Positions 23,201 to 35,950 of a stretch of DNA of 64,000 bases are shown here, in pieces (position 1 is the first letter of the stretch; every line of letters begins with the position of its first letter). The DNA is taken from the NCBI RefSeq assembly GCF_933775445.1, contig NC_065872.1:7378001-7442000 (forward strand), read 5' to 3'. Origin of the DNA: Argentina anserina (Eukaryota > Streptophyta > Magnoliopsida > Rosales > Rosaceae). The notes under the pieces are model-generated. The model did not search any database, had not been told where the DNA came from, and saw only the letters and a program-made list of their open reading frames with translations. Both the position numbers and the translations under genes were made by a program.

Positions 23201-23786
23201 AGTGCATTTGATTGCCAGTCATTGTATCTATGACTTCCTTTGAATGCATTTTTTTATAGGTGCTTGCGTTATGTTTGTGATTCATGGAACTTATTTGTGG
23301 AATTTCCACCGAGTGGGCAAGCTACAGATGGATCATCTTGCAAGAAAAGAAAAATTTCGGTGACTGGGTCAAGGTTTTGTGGAGGAAATTTTTTTGCTGT
23401 GATAGATTTTCCAGGTTCCTTTCTTAAAGATGTATGTGATGATGAGAACATATATGGTTGCAAGCACACTCGGGGGAATTTCCAAGAAGCCAAAGAGTGT
23501 TTACTTTCTTTGAAAAGTTCAATTGAAAGTCTCCACCAAAAGAATCTATTTCCCTACAATCCTAATGCTCTTTTAAAGCGGTGTGTCTTTGGAATATCTT
23601 ACAATTCACTTCTCAGTCAAGAACTAATCTAATATGTGGTGTTGTTGTAAAAAGAAAAAAGAATTGAATCTATGGGGCTTATCGTGGTCTTAAACTATTA
23701 GAATGTGAACCACCCAAACTGAACTTCTTGCTTTTGCTTGCAGTTTATTAAGGTTTCAGGAACTATGTTTTGAGGCAGGAAAATGA
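20268..23786 (+). CDS. Lines-family protein (LINS1/lines homologue), 11 exons
   Basis: Exons: 20268-20333, 20411-20521, 20617-20682, 20766-20852, 20941-21531, 21988-22461, 22644-22705, 22788-22893, 23006-23085, 23260-23580 and 23744-23786. All junctions are GT-AG and phases agree. The product is 668 residues. The first half is a helical, HEAT-like region. The C-terminal part carries the most recognisable stretch (LLDYLISKDTGISCAEYLLR and CLRYVCDSWNLFVEF) and ends with LLRFQELCFEAGK, which match the Lines C-terminal domain as I know it. The fly protein lines modulates Wnt/Hedgehog patterning and LINS1 is linked to cognition in humans; the plant role is unknown. I see no signal peptide or membrane span. 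The start is the first ATG of the frame and is also the end of the duplicated 5' flank. An acceptor at 20388 would bring a stop, so 20411 is preferred for exon 2. Confidence 0.82.
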
Positions 23787-26149
23787 AATCAACAGTGCGG
23801 GGACTTTGGATAACCTTCCTGCACAAAGTTTTGCAGAGCTGAAATATTCCTTTAATGTTAAAGTCATAAAAGGAAATCCTGCCAACCAGCGACGCCTAGT
23901 GTAAAGGTTGATGTGAAGAGTTACAACATAACAGGGAGTTAGCAGGACAATATGCAGGACAAGATAACTTCATATCATCGCGACTCTATGGAGCCATTGT
24001 AATTGCATATTTGATTGAATTTGGAGCAGTGAAAAGGAAAAGAACAAGCATTTGCTGAGGTAATTTCAAGTTTACGTTTACTGACAACAATAGAGGAGAA
24101 GAACTCTCACAGCACTGTTAAATCCTGGATTTTAATAGAATCTCATATCCTATGTGAAACTAACTTCCAGCACTGATCAATCCAGGAGATGATTTAGAGC
24201 CATGACATGTATAGATAACTTTTCAAGAATTTAGCAAAAAGTGTTGAACTTTAGGTGAAATGATCTAAAATGCAAGTTGGTGTATAAATCTGATTAACAA
24301 GCTTCTCTGTCTGGGGCTGAGCTATGACTGGCTGTGGAATGAGGACAAAGTTTCTATTTTACATGTGTCAGGTGGATCCATGATTTTGTGCTTGTGAGTT
24401 TGAAGAAAAAGAAAATAGTACTTCTCATCGAGTACTAGAGGGATGTCATATCATATGCAGACTATAAAATTAAGGTTGTGACTGATACAGGATAAGATAA
24501 GGAGATATATAGGTATCTTCATGTGGTAGTTGGTAGATAGGAAGTATAGGTGAAGCATCAGTAGGTGTTTTAGAGACAGAGAGTTCCGACCTAATGATTT
24601 ACCACCTTTATCTTTTGATCTTCCAGAGAAAAATTGCCGGATGCCATGGTGCTGATGTGAAGATTGGGGTGGCAAAACTGGCAATCCTACTGAGATCATT
24701 GAGTCAAACTTTAGAGCTCTGGACATGCTTGGCTGCTCCATCTCAGAATACAGAAATGTTAGCTCCCTGAGTGAGAGATATCTGCGTTGCAGTTTACACT
24801 CAGAATAATGAGACTTGGGTCGTAGAAGCTCGATCTAAGTTTTCTTTTAGCTGTCTATTTTCCAAAAACAAACCCGAATGTATGAATCTAACTTCCAAGG
24901 TTTTATGTTCCTCTTTGATATACTGTACTTGAAATTATATCAGTTCAGCAAATTGTTTTTAATTCACTTGCTTTAGATTTTACATACAGACATGATTATC
25001 AACCAGCATTGGGTTCCATTTTCCTAAACTTCTGATCTCCAGTAATGACTAGAAAAAATGCCCGCGAGTTGCAGCCTGGGTTATTATTGTATACGCTCTT
25101 CTATTGTTGCCATCTCGATGACAATAATCTCCAAAAGTGGTAAAAAAAAAAAGAGCCAAGTTCTTTTATTTGTCATCTTATTAGCATAACCTGCAAAATT
25201 AGTCAATTGATAAGCGAAGGTTTTGGATCATTACTGCGATTGTAAATGTAAGTTCTCTTTTTCAACGTAATGATAATTCTTAACTACATGCTAGCAATTT
25301 AACAAAGGAAACTTAGAATATTAGAAAAGGAGAAGTATAATATGTGCTAACAAATTCAGAAACCAAAAGTTGGTCACATACTATTGACATACAACCTTTC
25401 GCACAATATATGCGTATAAGGCATCAAAATATTGGCAAATGCCAATTAACACATAATAGGACCAGAGCTAGAAAATCTGAACGTCCGCACTTGGTGACAT
25501 TTCCACAAAATAGAGGGCAAAATTATTGCTTAGGTGCAATCCCTACTGCTTTGTTAATTGATAACCTTCTTTCATCCTGTTAAGATGCAAAGAGTCAGTT
25601 ATGAAATAGTCTCCACAAAAAAACATGCATGCATATAGAGATTAAAATAACTTGAATACCAACAATAGCAGTGCCATACCACCTGCACCAAAGCTGATGT
25701 TTCCTTATGCCATAATATCGTGTACAAGTATAACATAAAATCATAAATGTTTTAGAAGGAAGCGCACTACTGAGCTCTCTTTATGGATTGAAAGATTAAG
25801 TTAAACAATGATCATTTTCGTATAAAATATTTTGAGCTGTTGTTTTCTCACTTAGTTTTCCAGTCGAAATCAAAGAGAATGCAAACCAATTACTTCTCGC
25901 AACCAATAGATAATTACAGGAGACTACAACATATATTCATTAAAGCCAATGCACCATCATAAACACAAATTCAAAGTACACTATATAAGGAAAGTTGTTT
26001 TCTAAGCAAGATACTCGAAGCAGAAATGAAAAGAAGGTTATTTTGAGGGGAGGAGAATGATTCAGACTACAATATCACATAGGGAATCGATTATGAAAAT
26101 GTGGAGGTTGCAAGTGCAAAACATATCAAGCTAAAGATTTAGATAAAAG
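23787..26149. other. 3' flank of Lines-like gene and unassigned DNA
   Basis: The 3' UTR presumably lies in the first few hundred bases. A 96-codon minus-strand frame at 24451-24741 begins MEQPSMSRALKFDSMISVGL and has a basic Gly/Ser-rich middle. It resembles no family I can name with confidence and could be a gene fragment. No terminal repeats were recognised. Confidence 0.4.
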
Positions 26150-26247
26150 GCATAGAAGTTAACTTTTTGGATTTTTAGGCTTTGCTTCAGCATTTCATTC
26201 ATGTCTTCAAGTTTATTCACCTCGGCTTCTAGTTCCACTGTGTATGC
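26150..26247 (-). pseudogene. Orphan bZIP exon (ABI5/AREB-type leucine zipper)
   Basis: After an acceptor at 26248 (minus) the frame reads AYTVELEAEVNKLEDMNEML, the start of the leucine zipper of group A bZIP transcription factors. In these genes an intron falls exactly before AYT, so the boundary matches a true exon 2. The preceding basic-region exon was not found nearby and no C-terminal motif follows. It is therefore best read as a captured or remnant exon. Confidence 0.65.
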
Positions 26248-27980
26248 CTGTAAGTAAAGAATTATATACATTAATCTCACATAAGTTGGATTCCATTCTA
26301 GATATGCCACATACTGCCTAATTTTCACATAATATTTGAGACTTTTTAGCTTTTTGAAACAAACCAAACATATAAATGTTCAGTACCAGTTTTGTAAATC
26401 GAAAAATCTATTAATGCCAAATACTATATCACTATATGACGTATAAAAACAAATAAATACGACTTTTTAAATTCAAATACAATACCAAACATTTCATTAA
26501 TCAAGAATTGAATTTGAGTTCAATTAAACTACTACTTCTACGTCTCGAGATCATCTCTTTTTCAAAATGAGACAAAAGTGAATTGAGTTGAGAGAATGCT
26601 ATGAAAAGACTCCTAGCTACAATGGTATAGTTTCTATTTCATTTCTGAAGAACAAAGCCATTCCCAATCCATATTCAATTTCCACATGGCCCTGACAGTA
26701 CTGCAGAATTGGTCGAAAGGAGCAGCCCTGACAGTATTCAATTTGCCGACTAGGTAAAACCTAGGAGCAACAAAACCACCTTTTTTTCATTTTGAGATTG
26801 CCCAGATCGACAACCTCATCATCGTTGTTTGATAACGAGAGCATAGATACTAGGCTTGCTGCCATATATGCCACAGAAGCAGCCATGGAGAGAAGAATAG
26901 GACGCCGCACAAATGTGTTTCTTCACGAAACCTTAACCCTAATACGTGAGAGCGACTTGGAGAGGGAGGGAGAAATATCCGCGGTATTATTATTTCTCGA
27001 GTTTATAAAACTTGATTTTGGTTGGTTCATTTTGTTGTTTATTAATGATTATAGTTAATCATAGGTGTTCATTTCTTTTCTTAAGGCTATATCTGCATAC
27101 AAAATACAAAATACCAAATACAAAACTTCATTAAAATTGATAGCACTCGTACGCAATGAAGGAATATAGGAAGTTCTCTAGAACATAAATTCAAATGATA
27201 TATGTGGTCATCACAATGAACAAAACCAACTGCAATTTTGCTCCTCCATTTTTTAAATAGACACCTATATTCTCAGTTTATCATTGTCCTTCTCGATCTA
27301 ATTGTGACCCTTTGATGAAATATCAATCACTTCTTTTTTATAGTCAAGTGGCTTAGTGGCCAAGTTAATGGTAGTTTTAATTTTAGCAAAAACCCACAAT
27401 GAGTTGCATACGAACTCTAACTCTAACTCAATCATCTTAATCTTTTTCTTCAATTTATTCATTATGCAAGCATATATATTTAAGAAATAGGAAGTGAAAA
27501 TTTGTAAATTGTAATCCATCAGAAGAAAAGTAAAGAAAATACCTAAAATCTTAAGAGCATAACCAAAGTACCTTTCCTCTTTCCTTCATCTCCTCTGCAC
27601 CTTCTTTCCTCCTGTCGGCAAAACCCAGATCAAAGTTATCCTCAATCTCCCTGATGATTTTCTTGCTTTCTGCTCTCCATTTAATTTAAACTCTAAACCG
27701 TCTTAGAAACCCACTCTCCACGCACTCGTACTACCCACACAGTGTAGAAGAAGTTACTAACCTACTTCATCACCAACTGAACGATCACTTTCTAGTTTCT
27801 ACTATCAGCTCAAATATACAATATGTACATTAACGATTATACAATTCCAACTAATGTCTCACAGTCTCACTTCCCAACTTCATACCCAAAAATAAAAATA
27901 AACTTTCTCAAAACCCAAAAACTCAAATGTCAGATACATCAACAAAAGACAAACAACTCTCAGTCCCTAAAAATTTGAGG
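26248..27980. other. Unassigned AT-rich DNA with short coding-like pieces
   Basis: Two short stretches look exon-like but are unidentified. One is a minus-strand frame at about 27574-27672 reading KKIIREIEDNFDLGFADRRK. The other is a short Met-initiated minus-strand frame at about 26792-26900. Neither can be extended into a gene here. The rest shows no clear structure. Confidence 0.35.
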
Positions 27981-28679
27981 GGGTAAATTCCTCCTATAGT
28001 ACCTGATGTTTGGTTATTTGGACAATTTGGTACCTGATGTATGAAAACGGACAATTTGGTACCTAAAGTTCTCAAATGTAGGTCATTTTGGTACTTAAGT
28101 CAATTTTGACAATATTTTCAAGGTTATTTCCGTCATCATATCTCTACTGTACTTAATTTTTTCATAATACCTCCAAATTGTCTCTAAATTATCACTAAAA
28201 ATTTGATAACTCATCCACTTAGTATCTGTGATGATTTACGTATATAAGTTTTCATAATGTAGCTATCAATCTAAATTAATTTTAATTATAAGTAATTTAA
28301 AAAATATATTTTAATAAAAAATTATAACTGCATAAATGCAATTTATTTCCTTTGCAGAAAATAATTAGGATACAATAAGTATATTAAGAAAAAAAATTAT
28401 TTTTGATATATGCGAAGTAGATGCTAAATGGAGTAGATATTTCAATTTAATTATCTCCAAAGAGAAGCAAGTATAGGAAGAAATGAAGAAAAATGTGAAT
28501 TTAATGAGTTTATGGCTAGAAATAACGAAAAAATAACCCTAAAAATATGATCAAAAGTGATAGAGGTACCAAAATGGCTTACAAATGAGAACTTCGGGTA
28601 CCAAATTGTTCGTTTTCATATATCAGGTATCAAATTGTCCAAGTAGCTATACTTTAGGTACCACATGAGGAATTAACCC
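27981..28679. mobile_element. Mutator-like non-autonomous element (MULE-MITE), 699 bp
   Basis: Inverted repeats of about 120 bp begin GGGTAAATTCCTC (left) and, reverse-complemented, GGGTTAATTCCTC (right), and contain repeated GGTACCT-type motifs. They are flanked by a perfect 10-bp target duplication AAATTTGAGG (27971-27980 and 28680-28689). Long TIRs plus a 9-11-bp duplication are the Mutator signature. The AT-rich inside has no coding potential. Confidence 0.92.
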
Positions 28680-29218
28680 AAATTTGAGGCCTAGAACAAT
28701 ATTAAGGAACAAACTTTACAATGAAAACGAAAAGTACAAGAAAAGTCTTGGTGGGTATTTTACACAAGTATCAATGGCTTTGTAGACGACTCCATAGGTA
28801 CCTTCAACTTTCTTCATCGAATCGACCTCACCCATTGGTAAAGATTTGATTTTTAATTACTTCTTTACAGTGGGATTGGCTTCTTAGTGGGTCTTGTGCT
28901 CAGAATTTGGGGTTTTGTGGGGAATTCACTTGGTCTTCTTTGCTGATAGAAATTTCCTATAAAGCAATTCGCTATCTAAAGAAACCAAAGACAGAACTTC
29001 ATGTACCAAATAGAAAGCAAATCATAAACCTACCCAGAAATGAATTCGGAAATGGTCCTTGATATTGATCTCCGATCACCATGAACCAAACCCAATTGAT
29101 TAGTAACAAATAAAAAGGAACAAAAGAGATCCCAAACTATTTACCCAATTAATTACTAACTTAGTCCTATGTACACGAAAATATTTTCGTCTGATCGTTT
29201 TTTCTTCATTTTCGAAGG

Positions 29219-29326
<108 letters not shown>

Positions 29327-29876
29327 TATACTCTAAACCGTCTAAGAAAACCCACTCCCCACGCACTCGTACTGCCCATGCATCATGAAGAAAAAGGTTG
29401 AAGTCTCAAATCTCTTACGCCACCAAGGTTCTGCACCGCAAGCAAAAAGAAATAAGGGAGAGGATTAGGTTGATGTCGTTGTATACCAGGTTTCCAATGA
29501 AATAGATCACTGAGGAAGAAACCAAGATTTCTATAGAAGTTTCGGGAGGGCAAGCGAAGCAGTGAGGGTGGGAACACATAGAAAAAAATGACGTGGGGCG
29601 ATCACCACCGTTATTTATACCTAGTCGAATGGTAGGATTGCAATCAACAGAAAGGGCAAAACCGTATAGTAAATAGTTTAATTCGAGTCCGGGAGTAGCT
29701 GTAACTTGTAAGACAGACAATTGTCGTGGGATGCTCATGTGATCTTTTTATCCATTAAGACTGAAATTGACCACATAAAAAAGAACAACGAGAGGTTCAC
29801 GTTTGGTAGTGATGAGGACCACCCAATTCATGATCTCAAGAATTACAGATTACATTAAGAACTTGGTGAGGAAGAA

Positions 29877-31094
29877 ATGAAGAATTTGGTTTCCTCCAAG
29901 AGTGAAAGCAAGACTAGAGCATATGCAGGCTTAGGAACTGAGAATATGAGAGTGAGGCATTTTCTTGTGACTTTTCTTTTGCTTCTTTGCTGGGTGACAG
30001 TCTGCAGCAATAGTCTCACAGCTGATCAATATCCAAACCAAATCATCTACGGGAAGAAGCATTTTGTGCTGGTCCATGGAGCCAGTCACGGAGCTTGGTG
30101 TTGGTATAAGTTGACAACTCTATTGAAATTCTCTGGTCACAATGTTACTGCACTAGACCTTGCAGCATCTGGGATCAACCCGATCCCGGTAGAGCAAGTT
30201 CAATTGTTCTCCGAGTATGTTGAGCCATTGATCACATATTTGGGGTCTCTTGCACCAAAGGAGAGGGTTATCCTGGTCGGCCACAGCTTGGGTGGAGCTG
30301 TGATATCATTTGCCATGGAGAGGTTCCCTGAGAAAATTGTTGTTGCTGTATATGCTAGTGCTGTGATGCCGGGTCCTTCTCTTGGTTACTTGACTATACG
30401 GGACAAGGTAATGACCTCCACACCCACAAGCACCTACACATTCTTTTTCATATACTAATATCAAGGGGGACTTTTCACAGAGACTATGCTTTGTAAATTA
30501 TACAGCTTATTGAAAGATGGGATTTACCTAATAAAGGGTCACCGAGTGTGTATCAGCTATCCCCACCAGAGGTAAAATGTTAGAATTTGTTATGCTTACA
30601 AGTAGTTCTATTCATTTTCACTACACGTTTTTAAACAAGAAACCAAGGTTTTTTCATCACATTGTCTTAAAACAAGGCTGAAAAACAAATGATCTAGTAG
30701 GCCAGGAACCACCATGATCCTCCAGGATGAATCTTTACGAATTGGTCAGCTGCTAATACTTGTACTGTAATCTTCTTTTTGTCTTTGATGCATCACTGGA
30801 CAGGATCTAACACTAGCATCAACATTGCTGAGACCTTCCCCTGCATTCAATGAAGAAATAAGACTCACCGACGAGAAGTACGGACTGGTACCAAGAGTGT
30901 GCATCATGTCCGACCAAGACCTTACGATAGAGGAGGATATACAACTGTGGATGATCAAGGAAAACCCACCAAATGAAGTGAAGGTGATAAATGGCTCCGA
31001 TCACATGGTCATGTTGTCTCGACCACTCGAGCTGTTCTCCCACCTCCTCCAGATTGCCGAAAACTACCACGAGTACCCTGTAGATATTTACTAG
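29877..31094 (+). CDS. MES-2: MES/HNL-like alpha/beta hydrolase with N-terminal signal, shortened exon 2
   Basis: Exons 29877-30407, 30506-30571 and 30804-31094 join in phase 0 to give 295 residues. The MES fold is clear: oxyanion motif HGASHGAWCW, nucleophile Ser137 in GHSLGG, acid Asp in SDQDLT, His in GSDHMVML. The N-terminus is extended relative to cytosolic MES enzymes and contains a hydrophobic run VTFLLLLCWVTVC, probably a signal peptide. Initiation at Met24 (29946, MRVRHFLV) would place it at the very N-terminus. Exon 2 is only 66 nt, half the 129-141 nt of its neighbours. It lacks the DTQF and FGPK segments of the cap region but keeps the reading frame and the YQLSPPE end. Substrate unknown. 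If exon 2 is truly this short the active-site lid is altered and activity is doubtful. Confidence 0.85.
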
Positions 31095-31251
31095 CTAGAC
31101 GCCTATAATTAAGCTCATCATGGTTGTTAATCGAGTTACCTAAGCTATGAAAGTGTTGGTTTCCAATCTTTGTGGGGTATTTGCTCTAATGTGTTAATGT
31201 AACACTTATGTTACAACCTGAAGGGCACATTTTACCACTTTAATGGGTGAC

Positions 31252-31411
31252 TCAGCCAAAAGAGAAGGTTATCCTGGTTGGCCACAACATGGGTGACCCA
31301 GCCATATCAGTCGCCATGCATGGAGAGGTTCCCAAAGAAAATTATTGCAGTTGTATTTGCCACTGCTTTCATGCATGGTCTTGATTTCAGTTACTTGACC
31401 ATTTATCAAAA
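31252..31411 (+). pseudogene. MES exon-1 fragment
   Basis: A piece of MES exon 1 runs from just before the nucleophile elbow (VILVGHNMGD, where GHSLGG would be, so Ser is replaced by Asn) through ERFPKKIIAVVFATAF to an apparent GT donor after the Gln-Lys codons. A frameshift separates the two halves near 31318. It lies 160 bp downstream of MES-2 in the same orientation and marks a lost tandem copy. Confidence 0.85.
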
Positions 31412-31547
31412 GGTAAGGCCTCGTTCAGTTCCACCCAACTGATACACCTACCTTTTCTTTCATGTGAAACTAGCTATGGATGAATATTAACAGGGATTAC
31501 AGTCTTTGTCAAACTATATAGGCATAATGTTTGTTGGTAATTACCAA

Positions 31548-31845
31548 GGGCAAGTCCAACCATAAGCTATATTTGAAATACTATTTTCATTACACTATTT
31601 TATATAGGACTCATTTCTAATTTTCCAACAATTAGGTACAATATGGGCCTATGAGGTGCTATTTACACTATTAATGATTAAAATATAATTTAAGTTCTAT
31701 ATGAGGTGTTATTACCTATTTGAATGATGTGGGCCGAATACACTTTTGAATTTATAGTCTTAGAAAATCGCTAGATATAAGACTCAATTTAGTTATAATC
31801 ATATAGAACCAAAACCATAAGTCAGCATCATTGTTAAAGTTGCCC
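31548..31845. mobile_element. Probable MITE with GGGCAA termini
   Basis: Imperfect inverted repeats GGGCAAGTCCAACCAT (left) and GGGCAACTTTAACAAT (right, reverse-complemented) bound 298 bp of AT-rich non-coding DNA. No clean target duplication was found, so class is uncertain. Confidence 0.5.
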
Positions 31846-32500
31846 TAATGAGCAAAACAAAGCCAAACTAAGACTGGTCAAGGCCTAAATGAAGCATATA
31901 ACTTGGGCGGTTAAGATGAAGGTTTTGTTTGTATTTAGAATTTAGAACAATGATTAAGAGTTTGGATATATTGGAGATTTGGAGAAAAGGAATTCCGCAC
32001 TTTAATTTTAAAGCGAGACTTCGTTATGAAATGGATCGTTAAAGTGTTGAAACATTATTAAATCATTAAACGAACCAAATCTGTTCAACTTGAACCATGC
32101 GTGTAAATCATGATTACGGAACGTCAAACAATCATCAAATTAGATAAAACTTTGTATGGACGATCCATGCATTAAATTCTCATATCTATACGGTAGAGAT
32201 GTGGAAATATAACTGAAAAATAAGTCAAATAATGAACTTCGAAATGTCACATCCTGGGACTATTTCAGGGGCCGAAACATAGCAGTAATCGATGTGAATC
32301 CAGATTAACAAATAACCAGCACGTCTATCCGACGTGTTGACCACTCACTAACCCGAACCCACCAAGCTGAAACGAAATAATTTGAACGACATGATTGGAA
32401 GGAGTTAGAAAAATTTGAACCAACATCGAACAAATAATGAATGCGAAAGGTGACTTATTAAGACTTAGTTAACAAACTACAGATTTTAAGTCTCAAAATG

Positions 32501-33486
32501 GGGGTTCTATTTGCATCTCTCAAATTACTGTGTGTACCTCTATTACTTAATACACCTCTTTTTTATTTTTAACTTTCAAGAAAACCTAAGCATACCTCCC
32601 CTTTTTTACTTTGATACCCTCCACCTACCGTAGTTGTTTCGTAAGTCAAACTCTCTCGTTCTTTCTCTCTGACAATGGCTATTAGAAGTTTAGAACCATC
32701 ATCAAACTCTCTTTCAATCTACAAAGATTTCTTTCTCCTCTTAATTAGCTCTCTACACAACATACATGATTAATTTTGTTTCTCTGGGTAGTTTGAATAC
32801 GAGCCGAACATAGTGAGACTCCTCGCTCTCTACTCTTCAATTCAATACCATTGAATCGATGATTCTACATTTTAAATGGATTTGGATTTTCTGGGGTTTT
32901 TTTTTACAATGAACTCCAAATGGGTATCATGCATTCTCCGGGCATATATTATTTTGGTAACAATTGCAAAATTTTCTAATGAAATGAGAGCGAATCAAAG
33001 TGAATAGGTGGAAGAGAGGCGGCCGTGTTACCATATGGAACATCTACAAATATTCTCATATGAAGAATTACAGTGAAGGGAGATCTATAACCTAATTTTG
33101 TAATACTGCTCCGTAGACAAACATGGTGGTTAAACATTAGTTCAATTTTGATGATGTTTTTTCACTTCAAAACTTGTGAATAATTCAGACTTGATTCAAT
33201 GGATTGATTAATTTATTCATCATTATTCCCTTTTTTTAATTCTTCATTCTTGAATAATTTTAAGTTTTCCTTCTTAATCAGATTTAGGTTTTCTGGGATT
33301 TGGGCTGTTTTAAAGAGTACTCTTGTGGTCAGGTACAAACAGCAAAAGAAAAAAAGTTCTTTCTATTTATATATTTGTCCTTATTGGTCTTTTCATATGA
33401 GTTTAACAATTCAAACAAAAACAGAAAAATAGTGGAGGTACACATAGTAATTTGAGAGGTGCAAATAGAACCGCGCCCCACCCCCC
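32501..33486. mobile_element. Mutator-like non-autonomous element, 986 bp
   Basis: A perfect 10-bp target duplication TCTCAAAATG (32491-32500 and 33487-33496) flanks inverted repeats of about 50 bp sharing GGTTCTATTTGCA and CTCTCAAATTACT. The right terminus has extra C/G bases (GCGCCCCACCCCCC), so the ends are not identical. The inside has no recognised gene but has an EST-like pyrimidine-rich stretch near 32640-32760 that could be captured host DNA. Confidence 0.88.
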
Positions 33487-35704
33487 TCTCAAAATGAATT
33501 GTGCAACCCAACAAGTTGTACAATAATTATCGGAGTTCAAGGATGACAATTATACCATCAAAACAAATGAATAGCTCCTCAGAGATGACATTGATCAATG
33601 GACTATCAACATCAAGCAACGAATGTTATGTATCGCCACGTCTAACTCCTAGTTTGACTTCTCTAAAATAGAACCAAAGTACTTGAAAATATAAGAGTGA
33701 GCACTCATTCTCACTAACCCGGAAAGAGCCGAACTCAAATTTAGAGCGCGCGCAAATAAAACAATAGGAGATAGAAACCAATAAGGTTTTAGCATAAACT
33801 CATATGCACATGCTAACACCAAGATAGAAAGTATAATAATGAGTTGATAATCCTTGTTCTAAATTCTAATGAATGGTGACCGAACCTAACGACTAAGAGA
33901 CGAACGAGTTACCTATTAAGTCGAGGTCAACCGCCCTTACTGTTAGGGTTTATAATAAGAAAATTATGGGATAGTGAGAGTGTCCATTTTACAATACTCT
34001 ACGATAAATAGATAGTGCGCAAGACATATCTCAAAGAGATATAAAAATAATAGGGCATTACCCCTCCAGAGGTCGTACAGTTTTAACACTGAGGAGTCTT
34101 GGACCGGTATCCCAGAACTTCATCACTCTCATGTCTACTCACTCACGAATTATGTTTTAATGATGAAGTATAGCCTTCGTAAATCAATAAATAAAAATTA
34201 TGTTAGTCTTAAGGCATATACTAAAATGCGGATATAAACATATAACACAAAGAAATGAGAGCAAATAGAGCATTACATAATTTAGAAATTATTTACCTGG
34301 AAGAGTGCGGCTCCCCTTACTAGATATAATAGTGTCGAAGTCCACATCTCATATTTCAATCCTCGTGCTCCAACAACAACGAAGTCCTAAATTCCATTCG
34401 ATATGAGAGTTAGTCGATTAAACGACTCGAATACGAAAACGTGATAATTATTATGGTTGATTTTTCCTCCTCTTGGTTTGACCAGGAGAAGTCTAAGGTT
34501 GACTTGGTGTTGACCAAGTCATTCCTAGGTTAACCAGGAATTTGACTGAGTTGACCAAAGTCGATGAAAACCCGAGAAACTCCTTAATCGTCTAACTTAA
34601 TGTCTATGTGATATTAAATAGTTATTGGAAATCCAATAGCATTTGATGTCACAACGGAAGGGTTATTATTATATTTCTGATATAATTTATAAGTTAATAA
34701 GTTCTCGACTTCAGAACTGGGAAAAAATGGGAACTAACGTTTAATCATAACGTGAGTACGTGACGTTACTTATCGCCATACTTTAGTTAGGTTTTACTAT
34801 ATTTTAACTCAAGGTTAAAAATAAAAACAGTGAAAGTAATTTATAAAACCGTAAAAAGGTTATTTAGATATAAAAAACAGTGAAAATGTAGTTTTCTGTC
34901 AAGGGCATAATGGTCTTTTCACAAATCCGGTAAAAGATAAAAGGGTAAGTTTGAAAACTGTAAGAACCTGGGGATTTACCCCTTCATCACCGATCGGTCT
35001 CTGATGGAGAAATCAACTCCGATCAGTTCTATAATCAACATAGAATACCAATCTAAGCAACATAACAACTCCACAATACCAAATCGATCAAACAGAGGAA
35101 AAGGAAGACCGATTTCTACCTCCAGTGAAAGAAAACGCAGAAGTACCGGTGCTACATCTCTATGTTCCATTCAGACTTCTACTCCTCCAAATCGAGTTTA
35201 CTTTGCTTTCCAAAGTACTCCAATACGTCCAGAAGCTGGGAAGCTAGGTCACCAGCGTTGGTGGTTCTCGACAGAATAGGCCAAAGAGAAAAGGAAGAGG
35301 AATTAGGTTTCAGTTGAGGAATTTAATGGTAGAATTGAATTGGAGAAGGTAATATAAGGCTAGGCTTACCAATGAAGAAGGAAAAGCTTGTCGGACATAA
35401 CAGGAAGAGAAGTTCACGTCAGACTTCAATTTATTGAATTGGGGTTGGAATCGAACCAGAAATTAAAAAAAAAGATTGGGCTTACCAAGTGAAGGTTGAC
35501 GAGATTGCCGGAGTCTCAAATTGTGGCCGAAGTCCTCCAAAGCTCCAAGTCTGCATCTTCTCCGATTTGGGTGAGAAGGGCTTGTACGAATAATCAATGG
35601 CCATAATCTGATAGAGGAAGGAGAGGCGAACGAGATAATGTGATTGCACGGCTCAAGCCTTGCCGGCGGGTGGCTGTGAGAGGCGGTGATAGTGGTGGTG
35701 GTCT
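33487..35704. other. Unassigned repeat-like DNA, possibly retrotransposon-derived
   Basis: No gene recognised. The style of 32240-34980 (a TGTCACATCC start, scattered GACC/GTCGA motifs, the sequence around ACTGAGGAGTCTTGGACCGG) is reminiscent of long plant gypsy LTRs, but matching ends, PBS and target duplication were not found. A 91-codon basic frame at 35004-35279 has no recognised domain. Confidence 0.35.
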
Positions 35705-35950
35705 CACTACAAAAAAAGTTAGCAATAAACACATTTAAATGTGGCTAGCATGTGGGTGTTACCCATGTGGCCATTGTAAAAAATGCCAGAATTTTGATGC
35801 AAATATGACAATTAAATTATTATAATAATCAAATTGCCACATTTGAATGCAAATGTGAGATATTTTCGCAATGGCCACACCACTAAAGACCACAAATCCA
35901 TACTTTTGTGACTTTTGTATTTGTGGCTTTTACCTATGTTTTTTGTAGTG
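35705..35950. mobile_element. CACTA (En/Spm) MITE, 246 bp
   Basis: Terminal repeats CACTACAAAAAA and TTTTTTGTAGTG with a 3-bp target duplication TCT (35702-35704 and 35951-35953) are diagnostic of CACTA elements. The inside carries further inverted motifs around ATGTGG and has no coding potential. Confidence 0.95.

Noticed and set aside
24451..24741. Oxidative-stress-3-like gene
   Set aside because: Only a vague resemblance (QFFSGRSK near a Gly/Ser-rich stretch); conserved C-terminal motif not found.
32240..34980. Solo gypsy LTR
   Set aside because: General style is LTR-like, but no matching TG...CA ends or target duplication could be fixed.
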